Shown here one piece after another: positions 23,198-30,583 of a stretch of 43,211 nucleotides of DNA. The notes beneath the pieces are model-generated. The model searched no databases and was not told the origin of the DNA. It worked only from the letters and a program-made list of their open reading frames with translations. Numbering within the stretch: position 1 is the first letter of the stretch; each line of letters begins with the position of its first letter. Position numbers and translations under genes: made by a program. This DNA comes from Bacteroidales bacterium. Its GTDB lineage: Bacteria > Bacteroidota > Bacteroidia > Bacteroidales > UBA932. Location: contig JAIKYL010000043.1 of NCBI GenBank assembly GCA_024683255.1, forward strand, positions 1 through 43,211, written 5' to 3'.

Positions 23198-23881
23198 ATG
23201 TCACTGTTCAAACCACACTTCAAAGGCCTGGAAAAAGAGGTTTCCGGTCTTCGTTTCCGCAATCCAGTGGGTCTTTTCCGCAAGGGAGATTCGGTTAGAA
23301 TCCGTCCTCTGGCGGGCCTGGGAGTGGGTTTTTTAACGCTCACACCGGACCAGGACCACATTATGGAGTGGATCCAGCGTCTGGCGCAGCAGCGCCACGG
23401 ACAGGACATTCTGCTGGCCGTAAACCTTAACAAGAACATTGAGCGCTCCTTCTCCCTGGCATACGATTTTGCCGATATCCTCATTGTGGACACCAACAGC
23501 AACGGCGGCATAGATTCCCCGGACGTGCCGGACATCCCCGTCCTGCTGGACGAGCTACTCAATTTGCGGCTTTGTTACGAGCAGTTAACCCCCATTTACC
23601 TGCGCCTTCCCATGGGCCTTACCCCGGAGGAAATGCATTCCATCCTGTCCTATTGCCAGCTTTCCGGCATTAACGGCGTGGTGGCGACAGGCAGCGGTAC
23701 GGTGCGCCAGGTTCTGGAAATCACCCAAAACAGGCTGCCCGTAATGGGATGCGCGTCCACGCCGGAAGAAGCGGCTCAAATGCTGCAGGACGGCGCTTCC
23801 CTCATAGAGATGGACGTTCGCCCTCCTGTGGCCTTAAAACTGCTCAAAACCCTGGAAAAAGACGCCAAAAACCATGATTAA
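23198..23881 (+). CDS. Degenerate dihydroorotate dehydrogenase-like TIM-barrel protein
   Basis: A 227-residue protein whose N-terminus, GLRFRNPVGLFRKGD...LAGLGVGFLTLTP, follows the DHODH pattern GLxFxNPVGLAAGxDK...LGFGFVExGTVTP, and whose C-terminus (EEAAQMLQDGASLIEMDV) follows the phosphate-binding end of that barrel. It is about 100 residues shorter than PyrD. The usual FMN and active-site signatures (catalytic Cys/Ser, SxPNT, Lys of the KxxPD strand, IGVGGI) are missing or replaced, for example by VDTNSNGG and VMGCAST. Pyrimidine synthesis activity is therefore unlikely; it may be a structural or regulatory relative. Its end overlaps the cinA start by 8 nt, so the two are translationally coupled. 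Confidence 0.62.
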   Translation: MSLFKPHFKGLEKEVSGLRFRNPVGLFRKGDSVRIRPLAGLGVGFLTLTPDQDHIMEWIQRLAQQRHGQDILLAVNLNKNIERSFSLAYDFADILIVDTNSNGGIDSPDVPDIPVLLDELLNLRLCYEQLTPIYLRLPMGLTPEEMHSILSYCQLSGINGVVATGSGTVRQVLEITQNRLPVMGCASTPEEAAQMLQDGASLIEMDVRPPVALKLLKTLEKDAKNHD

Positions 23882-25130
23882 CGCCTGTATCTGCACCATC
23901 GGGGACGAGATTCTCATCGGCCAGGTGGTGGACACCAATTCTTCGCATCTTGCCGTGGCCCTGGAAGAAGCCGGCGTACGTGTAACCCGGATGGTATCCA
24001 TTGGAGACAATAAGGAAGACATTACCCAAACGCTTCGTAAAGAGCTGTCCCGCAGCACCATAGTTATTACAACCGGCGGCCTGGGTCCCACAAAGGACGA
24101 TATAACCAAGGGTGTCCTGGCAGAACTCTCCGGCAGCAAAGGCTACGTAGAGCACGCCGGTCAGCTGGAGATGATCCAGAAGATCCTGGCTTTCCGGGGG
24201 CTGGACATGCTACCCAACAATCGCGCGCAGGCCCTGGTGCCGGACAAGGCAGAAGTAATTGTGAATCAAGTTGGTACGGCGCCAATTATGGTCTTCCGGA
24301 ACATCTGCGGCGGCACGCTGTATGCCCTTCCGGGGGTTCCCCATGAGGCCGTTAGCGCCATCCCCGCCGTGGTGGAAGACATCCGCGCCCACCAGTCCCT
24401 CACCCACATCTATCACAGGAACATCATGGTGTACGGAATAGCGGAGAGTGCCCTCTCTGAGCTCATTGCCCCCTGGGAGGATGCCCTGCCGGAAGACATG
24501 CATCTTGCATATTTACCTAATCCCCTCACCGGCATTCGTTTACGCCTTTCCATCTATAGTGGAGATGAAGCTGAACAAAAAGCCCGGACGGAAGAGCGAC
24601 TTACCCGGCTCAAAGCCATCCTTGGAGACAAGGTATATGCCGACGGAGACTCCACCCTGGAGGAAGCCCTGGGAGAGATCTTCAAGGCCCATGGCCTCAC
24701 GGTATCGGCCGCAGAGTCCTGCACGGGCGGAGAGATAGCCCATCTGTTCACTTCCGTCCCCGGCTCTTCCACCTATTTCCTGGGATCGGTGACCTCCTAT
24801 GCCATTTCCGTAAAGGAAAAGGTGCTGGGCGTACCGGCCGATATTATTAAGGAGCACGGGGTGGTTAGCAGCGAAGTGGCGGCCGCCATGGCAGAGGGTG
24901 TAAGGCGTCTTACAGGCAGTGATTATTCCGTGGCCACCACCGGTCTGGCCGGTCCCTCCGGAGACGAGAACAATCCGGTTGGAACCGTATGGATCGGAGC
25001 CGCCGGACCCCATGGAACCCTGACCGTCCGCTACCAGTTCCGGCACGACAGAAAGCGCAATATTGAACGCTTTGCAGCCTCTGCTTTAGACTTTTTACGC
25101 CGTTTTGTTTTAGCGGACTTAAATCGCTGA
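23874..25130 (+). CDS. cinA: CinA family nicotinamide-nucleotide amidohydrolase
   Basis: A 418-residue, full-length CinA: an N-terminal molybdopterin-binding-like domain (residues 1-~170; GDEILIGQVVDTNSSHLA and TTGGLGPTKDDITK motifs, COG1058 ADP-ribose pyrophosphatase-like) and a C-terminal amidohydrolase domain (~260-415; VSAAESCTGGEIAHLFTSVPGSS with the catalytic Ser/Cys region, and VGTVWIG near 380). Family members recycle NMN to NaMN in the pyridine nucleotide cycle; the competence/damage-inducible name is historical. It starts inside the preceding gene. Downstream, a pair of palindromes separates it from the convergent dipeptidase gene. Confidence 0.9.
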   Translation: MINACICTIGDEILIGQVVDTNSSHLAVALEEAGVRVTRMVSIGDNKEDITQTLRKELSRSTIVITTGGLGPTKDDITKGVLAELSGSKGYVEHAGQLEMIQKILAFRGLDMLPNNRAQALVPDKAEVIVNQVGTAPIMVFRNICGGTLYALPGVPHEAVSAIPAVVEDIRAHQSLTHIYHRNIMVYGIAESALSELIAPWEDALPEDMHLAYLPNPLTGIRLRLSIYSGDEAEQKARTEERLTRLKAILGDKVYADGDSTLEEALGEIFKAHGLTVSAAESCTGGEIAHLFTSVPGSSTYFLGSVTSYAISVKEKVLGVPADIIKEHGVVSSEVAAAMAEGVRRLTGSDYSVATTGLAGPSGDENNPVGTVWIGAAGPHGTLTVRYQFRHDRKRNIERFAASALDFLRRFVLADLNR

Positions 25131-25143
25131 AAATGAATAAAAA

Positions 25144-25178
25144 TAACAAAGTTGTTAAACGCGCTAACAACTTTGTTA
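25144..25178. promoter_or_regulatory. Two TAACAA-N2-TTGTTA palindromes, also an inverted pair
   Basis: TAACAAAGTTGTTA (25144-25157) and TAACAACTTTGTTA (25165-25178) are each near-palindromes and are perfect inverted copies of each other around a 7-bp spacer. Centres are 21 bp apart. The site lies between converging cinA and dipeptidase genes. It may be a bidirectional terminator without a good T-tract, or a two-site operator. Confidence 0.55.
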
Positions 25179-25198
25179 CATTTAAAGGTGTTTACAAC

Positions 25199-26284
25199 TT
25201 AACACATTGATTCGGCGGCTTTTATCACTCGCCGGAACACATCCATGAGATTTTTACCTGTAACCTTCTCAATGTCCTTGGAGGAGTACCCTCTTCGGGC
25301 CATTTCCCGTGCCACGCAGCCTATCCGGGAGACGTCGTCCATCCCCTTCGGAGCCACCAGGATTCCGTCGTAATCGGAGCCCAGTCCCACGTGGTCAATA
25401 CCGGCCAGACGGACGGCATGGTCCACATGGTCCACTATCTCCTTGACACCCGGTCGGGGCAGTTCTTTGAGGCGGTCCTGCATCCGGTGCCAGGCCTCCG
25501 CCAGCGACGGATCGGCAGGGTTCCGGTTGAAGGCGGTCTCCACGGCATCGGCCTCATCCAGGAGGGCGGCATCGGCGGGGTCCTTCCCAAAATCATCGGA
25601 CAGGAAGGCCGGGTAGAAATTGATGCCCACATAGCCGTCGCTCTCCCCCAGCGCCTGCAGCATTTCGTCGGTAAGGTTCCGGCGGTGCCCGCAGAGGGCG
25701 CGGCAGCAGGAATGGGTGGCCACAATAGGTGCCCGGGAAAGCTTTATGCAATCCCAGAAGGTGCTGTCGGCAGCATGGGAAAGATCCACCATCATGCCCA
25801 GGCGGTTCATTTCCGCCACCACTTCCCGGCCGAAAGGGCTCAGTCCGCCCCAGCGTTTTCCTTCAGCGACACTGTCGGCCACGGCATTGTCGCCGTTATG
25901 CGTTAAAGTAAGGTATCGCACGCCCATGCGATAAAACGTCCTTAAAAGCGCCAACGACTCCTGGATGGGACTTGCATTCTCCATACCCAGGAAAATGGAA
26001 ATAAGGCCGTTTTTGCGGGCTTTAACGACATCCTGCGGAGAGATGGCAAGAGAAACCTCCCCCGGATGGGCTTCTACGGCATCATAAGTGGCCGACAGCA
26101 TCTGCAGGGCGTAGCGGGTGGCAGCGTCCGGCGCCATCTCCGCGGGCGTGTAAAGGGCAAAGAACGCCCCGTCCACGCCCCCGCGGCGGAGTTTGGGGAA
26201 ATCCACCTGGGCATAGGCATTGTCCAGGCCGGGATCCCGCAGCCTCAGAAGCTGCGAGGGCGTATCCATATGGGAATCGTACAT
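25199..26284 (-). CDS. Membrane dipeptidase family peptidase (M19), probably cytosolic
   Basis: A 361-residue renal-dipeptidase-like zinc hydrolase that would cleave dipeptides. Metal ligands are visible: DSHMD (H5, D7), the bridging Glu in FLGMENASP (~residue 101), His in MVDLSHAAD (~175) and His in VATHSCCRALCGHRRN (~195); GLGSDYDG (~300) supplies the last Asp. No signal peptide is present, so despite the family name it should be soluble in the cytoplasm. It begins 4 nt after the DUF2807 gene, at the end of the long leftward gene run starting with valS. Confidence 0.88.
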   Translation of the reverse strand: MYDSHMDTPSQLLRLRDPGLDNAYAQVDFPKLRRGGVDGAFFALYTPAEMAPDAATRYALQMLSATYDAVEAHPGEVSLAISPQDVVKARKNGLISIFLGMENASPIQESLALLRTFYRMGVRYLTLTHNGDNAVADSVAEGKRWGGLSPFGREVVAEMNRLGMMVDLSHAADSTFWDCIKLSRAPIVATHSCCRALCGHRRNLTDEMLQALGESDGYVGINFYPAFLSDDFGKDPADAALLDEADAVETAFNRNPADPSLAEAWHRMQDRLKELPRPGVKEIVDHVDHAVRLAGIDHVGLGSDYDGILVAPKGMDDVSRIGCVAREMARRGYSSKDIEKVTGKNLMDVFRRVIKAAESMC

Positions 26285-26288
26285 GGGC

Positions 26289-27224
26289 TTATTTCTTCTC
26301 GGAAACGGGAGCCAGGGTGGATTTCACAACGCGGCGGACCTTCATCTCCGGATTGCCGTCAAAGTACAGTTCTGCACCGCCGCTAAGGTCCACATCCAGG
26401 GTGTTTTCCACCTTCACGGTGAGTTCACCGCCGGAGAGTTTGGCTTCCGCCTTGGGCACCTTCAGAGCGCGGGCATCCACCTTCATGTTGCGGTCGCCCT
26501 TGGCCGAAAGGGAATCGGCCTTGCCGCTAAGGGTAAGTTCGGCTCTATTGCCGGCATCTACGGAAACCGCCTCTGCAGTAGCATCCACCGTTGCCTTGGC
26601 GCTTCCGCCGGCCTTAACCGTAAGCTTCCTGCCGTCCACGGTGGCACGGAGGACGCTGGAACCGTCCACATCCAGTTCAATGTCGTTGTTAACGGTGAGG
26701 ATAAGGGTGGCCTGGCTCTTGTCATTCAGGGTAACAAGGGCCGATGAAGCCGTAACGGAGAGGTTCTTGAGCTGGGCCTTGTCTTCCAGTTTAAGGGTGA
26801 AATCCGTGGCGGAGAACTCGTCTACACCCGTGAGCACCACATTGTCCTGCAATTCAATCCCAGCAAGCTGAGGGGCATAGACCACGGCGCGGAACACCTG
26901 CTCGGGGGCTTTCTTCCCCTTCAGATCCTTCTTGACCTCCTTGGGAACATCTTTCTCGTTGTACTTGATATACAGCACGCCGGTGCGGACGTATACGTCT
27001 ACGTAATCGGCCAGGACCTGGTCCACGGTAACCTTGGCACTGTAGTCTCCCTTGGAAAGGGTAACCTCAAAGTCTCCGGAAACGTTAAGGGAGCGGAACT
27101 CGCCCACCGGGTAGGTCTTCTCCTGCAGCTGGGAGCCGCTCTGGGCGGCTGCACCCAGGGTGAATAAACTTAAAGCAATAATTGCAATAACTGCCTTAAA
27201 AGTGTTATTAATCATGGTTTTCAT
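26289..27224 (-). CDS. Exported DUF2807 (head GIN domain) protein
   Basis: A 311-residue protein with a Sec signal peptide (hydrophobic FKAVIAIIALSLFTLGAAAQ) and a DUF2807 beta-helix-like domain covering most of the rest: short repeats with alternating hydrophobics and Gly/Asp/Ala/Lys (FRSLNVSGDFEVTLSKGD; QLAGIELQDNVVLTG). Such adhesin-like domains are very common in Bacteroidota; the function is unknown. It has no lipobox. The start ATG (27224) lies 12 nt after the ABC-F gene. The Asp/Lys/Ala-rich repeats make the base composition fairly uniform; nothing suggests transfer. Confidence 0.8.
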   Translation of the reverse strand: MKTMINNTFKAVIAIIALSLFTLGAAAQSGSQLQEKTYPVGEFRSLNVSGDFEVTLSKGDYSAKVTVDQVLADYVDVYVRTGVLYIKYNEKDVPKEVKKDLKGKKAPEQVFRAVVYAPQLAGIELQDNVVLTGVDEFSATDFTLKLEDKAQLKNLSVTASSALVTLNDKSQATLILTVNNDIELDVDGSSVLRATVDGRKLTVKAGGSAKATVDATAEAVSVDAGNRAELTLSGKADSLSAKGDRNMKVDARALKVPKAEAKLSGGELTVKVENTLDVDLSGGAELYFDGNPEMKVRRVVKSTLAPVSEKK

Positions 27225-27236
27225 ATTATATTGTTA

Positions 27237-29168
27237 TTAATTCTCCAATTGTTCGGACAGGGTGGCCCATTCTTCCGTATAGGCATCCATGTCCCGTTTC
27301 AGGTTCAGGTATTCGGCCGTAAGGTCCATGATGTCGTCCTTGGGTCCGGGATTGCCCAGCACCTTCTCTATCTCCGCCATCCGGGCCTCGTGGGAGGCAA
27401 TCTCCTTCTCCAGCCAGTTAACCCGGCTTTTCACCTTCCGCTGCTCCTTGGAAAGGGCCTTCTGGGCCTGGAACTGCTGCTGGGCCGATGCCTTCTTTTC
27501 CTCAAGCTCCGGCTTCACGGGCGCTGCAGCCTCCTTCCGCTCCAGTTCCGCCAGGCTTTCCAGCTTCCGCCGACGCAGGAAATCGGCCACGCTGCCCAGG
27601 TGCTCCTTCACCCTGCCGTCTCGGAATTCGTACAGCTTGTCCACCAGGCCGTCCAGGAAGTCCCGGTCGTGGGAAACGACAATAAGCGTGCCGTCAAAGG
27701 CCATCAGGGCCTGTTTTAGCACATCCTTGGAACGGATGTCCATGTGGTTGGTGGGTTCGTCCAGCGCCAGCACGTTGTGGGAGGAAAGCATCAGTTTGGC
27801 CATGCCCAGGCGGGCACGTTCGCCGCCGCTGAGCACAGAAACCCGCTTGTCAATGTCCTCTCCCTTGAACAGGAATGCCCCCAGGATGTCCCGGAGTTTG
27901 GTTCTCACATCCCCCACGGCAATACGGTCCAGCGTACCGAAAACCGTCTCGGAAGGGTCCAGGACCTCTTCCTGGTTCTGCGCGTAATAGCCGATGCTGA
28001 CGTTGTGACCCACCCGGGCCTCCCCTTCAATGGGCTCCAGTTCGCCCATGATCACACGCATGAGTGTGGTCTTTCCTTCTCCGTTCCGGCCGATGAGGGC
28101 CACCTTCTCCCCGCGCTTGATCTCCACGTTGGCATCCCGGAAAACCACCTTCTGGGGATAACCCACCGTAAGGTCAGTTCCCTTGAAAACCACGTCTCCA
28201 GCGCGCTGGGCGGGCGGAAATTTGAGGGTCAGGCGGGCGTTGTCGGTCTCGTCAATCTCTATGCGTTCCAGCTTCTCCAGGGCTTTGATGCGGGACTGCA
28301 CCTGGTTGCTCTTAGTAGGTTTGTAGCGAAAGCGGTTGATGAAGTCTTCCGTCTTCTCTATCATGCGCTGCTGGTTCTCATAGGCGGCCGTCTGCTGGGC
28401 CATCCTTTCGGCCCGCAGGGTAACATATTGACTGTAGGGTACTTTATAGTCATGAATGTGCCCAAGGAGGATCTCCACCGTGCGGCCCGTCACGTTGTCC
28501 AGAAACTTGCGGTCATGGGAAACCAGCAGCACACTGCCCCGGAAGGCCTTGAGGTAGTCCTCGAACCATTCGATGGATTCAATATCCAGGTGGTTGGTGG
28601 GCTCATCCAGGAGCAGTACATCCGGCGACGCCAAAAGGATCTTGGCCAGCTCAATGCGCATGTTCCAGCCCTGGCTGAAGGTTTCGGTCTTCCGCTCCAG
28701 CTCGTCTTCCCGGAATCCCAGGCCGGAAAGGACCTTCTGGGCGCGGGCGCGGGGCGATTCCCCACTGTCCAGCGCCAGAGCGTCGTTCAGCTCGTTCAGA
28801 CGGGCAATGAGCGCCGCGTAAGAGGCCGATTCATAGTCGCTTCTCTCCCCCAGTTGGGCGGTAATCCGCTCCATCTCCCGCTCCATCTCATGGATGGAAT
28901 CAAAGACGGTGAGGACCTCTTCCAGCACCGTACGGCCCCGGTGGTGCTCCATAATCTGCGGAAGATAGCCGATCCGGATTCCGGACGGCAGGGCCACGGA
29001 ACCGGATGTAGGCGCCTGCTCCCCCGTAATGAGCTTCATGAGGGTGGACTTGCCGGCACCGTTCTTTCCCACCAGGCCGATCTTGTCCCCGTCGGAGATA
29101 TGGAAACTCACATCGTCCAGCAGGGTGAAGCTGCCGAAGGCCACCGTTATATTGTTAAGGGAGATCAT
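27237..29168 (-). CDS. ABC-F family ATPase (Uup/EttA-like)
   Basis: A 643-residue protein with two ABC ATPase domains and no membrane domain, as in ribosome-acting ABC-F factors. The first Walker A is GKNGAGKST (~34-42), with a divergent first signature FSQGWNMRIELAK and DEPTNHLDIES; the second is GRNGEGKTT (~360) with LSGGERARLGMAK and DEPTNHMDIRS. The interdomain linker is about 80 residues and a Glu/Lys/Gln-rich coiled coil forms the C-terminal ~90 residues (resembling Uup or YdiF). Family members act on translation. The start ATG overlaps the tatC stop (ATGA, 29165-29168); an upstream TTG-type start is less plausible. Confidence 0.88.
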   Translation of the reverse strand: MISLNNITVAFGSFTLLDDVSFHISDGDKIGLVGKNGAGKSTLMKLITGEQAPTSGSVALPSGIRIGYLPQIMEHHRGRTVLEEVLTVFDSIHEMEREMERITAQLGERSDYESASYAALIARLNELNDALALDSGESPRARAQKVLSGLGFREDELERKTETFSQGWNMRIELAKILLASPDVLLLDEPTNHLDIESIEWFEDYLKAFRGSVLLVSHDRKFLDNVTGRTVEILLGHIHDYKVPYSQYVTLRAERMAQQTAAYENQQRMIEKTEDFINRFRYKPTKSNQVQSRIKALEKLERIEIDETDNARLTLKFPPAQRAGDVVFKGTDLTVGYPQKVVFRDANVEIKRGEKVALIGRNGEGKTTLMRVIMGELEPIEGEARVGHNVSIGYYAQNQEEVLDPSETVFGTLDRIAVGDVRTKLRDILGAFLFKGEDIDKRVSVLSGGERARLGMAKLMLSSHNVLALDEPTNHMDIRSKDVLKQALMAFDGTLIVVSHDRDFLDGLVDKLYEFRDGRVKEHLGSVADFLRRRKLESLAELERKEAAAPVKPELEEKKASAQQQFQAQKALSKEQRKVKSRVNWLEKEIASHEARMAEIEKVLGNPGPKDDIMDLTAEYLNLKRDMDAYTEEWATLSEQLEN

Positions 29169-29917
29169 TCGGCAGGGACGGCTTTGCGGCAAAGCAGGAT
29201 GGAAAGCTCAAAGAGTCCGTACAGCGGGATGGCCAGGACAAACATGGAGAAAGGGTCGCTGGGCGTAATGAAAGCCGCTAATATCAAGACAATTACAAAG
29301 GCGTATTTGCGCCAGCGCTTTAACTTACTGCGGTCCACGATTCCAAGGCTTGAAAGCACCAGGATCACCGTAGGGAATTCGAACAGGAGCCCTATCAGAA
29401 ACACCATGGAGGTGAACAGCGACATATAGGAGCTGAGGGAGATGGTGTTCACTATGGCGTCGCTCACGGAGAAGTTCACAAAGAACATGAGGCACACCGG
29501 AAGCACCACGAAATAGCCCACGGCCACGCCCAAATAAAACAGCCCGGAAGAGAGCCAGAAGGCCTTTTTTACCGCCTTCTTCTCCTTCTCGTACAGGGCC
29601 GGAGAGACAAACTTCCAGATTTCCCAGATCACATAGGGAAACGCCAGCACCAGGCCGCACAGGACGGCCACCTTCAGGTAAAAGAAAAACTGGGCAGATA
29701 ACTCAATGTTTATGAGGTCCATGGAGAAATCCACCCCCGGGAGGCGGTAAAGCGGGAAATCGGCCCGGGTGGGCCAGAAAACCGCCTGGAACAGCGGTTT
29801 GGGAATGGCCAGAAAGATCAGTGAGAGCGCCACCACGGCCAGCACTGAGCGGAACAGGGTTCCCCTCAGCGCCTCCAGATGGTCCCAGAAGGACATTTCT
29901 TCGTCCTTCCCCGCCAC
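29165..29917 (-). CDS. tatC: Sec-independent protein translocase TatC
   Basis: A 250-residue inner-membrane protein with six predicted helices. The N-terminal FWDHLEALRGTLFRS matches the TatC HLxELRxR region that contacts twin-arginine signals; the helix-rich LVLAFPYVIWEIWKFVSPALYEKEK segment (~95) is diagnostic. TatC binds the twin-arginine precursor and forms the translocon with TatA. It starts at GTG 29917, one base after the tatA stop; ATG 29896 is an alternative. There is no TatB gene, which is the usual Bacteroidota situation. Confidence 0.93.
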   Translation of the reverse strand: MAGKDEEMSFWDHLEALRGTLFRSVLAVVALSLIFLAIPKPLFQAVFWPTRADFPLYRLPGVDFSMDLINIELSAQFFFYLKVAVLCGLVLAFPYVIWEIWKFVSPALYEKEKKAVKKAFWLSSGLFYLGVAVGYFVVLPVCLMFFVNFSVSDAIVNTISLSSYMSLFTSMVFLIGLLFEFPTVILVLSSLGIVDRSKLKRWRKYAFVIVLILAAFITPSDPFSMFVLAIPLYGLFELSILLCRKAVPAE

Positions 29918-29918
29918 C

Positions 29919-30131
29919 TTACTTCTCTTCCTTGGAATACTCCTCTTTCTGGGGCTGGTCGTCGGCCTTGATCTCTTTCTCCACCTCGTTCATCCCTTCC
30001 TTGAATTCCTTGACGCCCTTGCCGAGTCCCTTCATGAGTTCAGGAATCTTGCGGCCGCCGAAAAGCAGCAGCACCACGGCCACTATGGCCACAATCTCCC
30101 AGGTTCCGAGCATTATCAACGGGTAAATCAT
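29919..30131 (-). CDS. tatA: Twin-arginine translocase subunit TatA
   Basis: A 70-residue TatA: one N-terminal membrane helix ([23 protein letters not shown], shown here in part; about residues 9-26), the [20 protein letters not shown] hinge and amphipathic helix, and a charged tail ([22 protein letters not shown], abbreviated). It forms the pore of the Tat pathway. ATG 30131 gives the normal length and follows the thioesterase stop by one base. Earlier in-frame codons would add an atypical N-terminus. Confidence 0.92.
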   Translation of the reverse strand: MIYPLIMLGTWEIVAIVAVVLLLFGGRKIPELMKGLGKGVKEFKEGMNEVEKEIKADDQPQKEEYSKEEK

Positions 30132-30132
30132 A

Positions 30133-30549
30133 CTATAAGGCATTAATGTATTTTTCAAACAAATTGCATATTTCCTCCGGGCAGCGGGTGGGCATGAAGG
30201 TCTCCTTGTTCAGGAAGCCCAGCACCACCAGGCCTTCCGCACAAAGCACACCGTCCTGGTTGTAGACAGCCTGCTTGATGAACATCTTGGCCATGGGAAC
30301 CTTATTCACCTCGGCCGTTGCCGTGAGCACATCCCCCATCCGGGCCGGGTGCCGGAAATGGCACTCCACGGAGACGATGGGAACCAGCACGCCCAGCTCA
30401 CTTTCGCACTTTTCAATAGGGAAACCCAGGGTGACCATCATCTCGTCCCGGGCAATCTCGAAGTAACGGATATAGTTGGAGTGGTGAACCACCGCCATCT
30501 GGTCCGTTTCGTAGTACCTTACCGGGAATGTAGCCTTGAATATTGCCAT
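30133..30549 (-). CDS. Acyl-CoA thioesterase, YbgC/4HBT family
   Basis: A 138-residue hotdog-fold thioesterase. The N-terminal [22 protein letters not shown] (abbreviated) is the 4HBT motif, with the catalytic Asp in YETD (~residue 15) and the [10 protein letters not shown] helix. It hydrolyses acyl-CoA or acyl-ACP thioesters in the cytoplasm; in other phyla YbgC is linked to the Tol-Pal cluster, but here it precedes tatA. It starts 33 nt after valS, with a 14-bp palindrome in the gap. Confidence 0.87.
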   Translation of the reverse strand: MAIFKATFPVRYYETDQMAVVHHSNYIRYFEIARDEMMVTLGFPIEKCESELGVLVPIVSVECHFRHPARMGDVLTATAEVNKVPMAKMFIKQAVYNQDGVLCAEGLVVLGFLNKETFMPTRCPEEICNLFEKYINAL

Positions 30550-30569
30550 AACAAAAATGTTATCAGTAT

Positions 30570-30583
30570 AAACAAATTTGTTT
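30570..30583. promoter_or_regulatory. Perfect 14-bp palindrome between valS and thioesterase gene
   Basis: AAACAAATTTGTTT reads the same on both strands. Its core AACAA-N2-TTGTT matches the two palindromes at 25144-25178. Confidence 0.45.
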
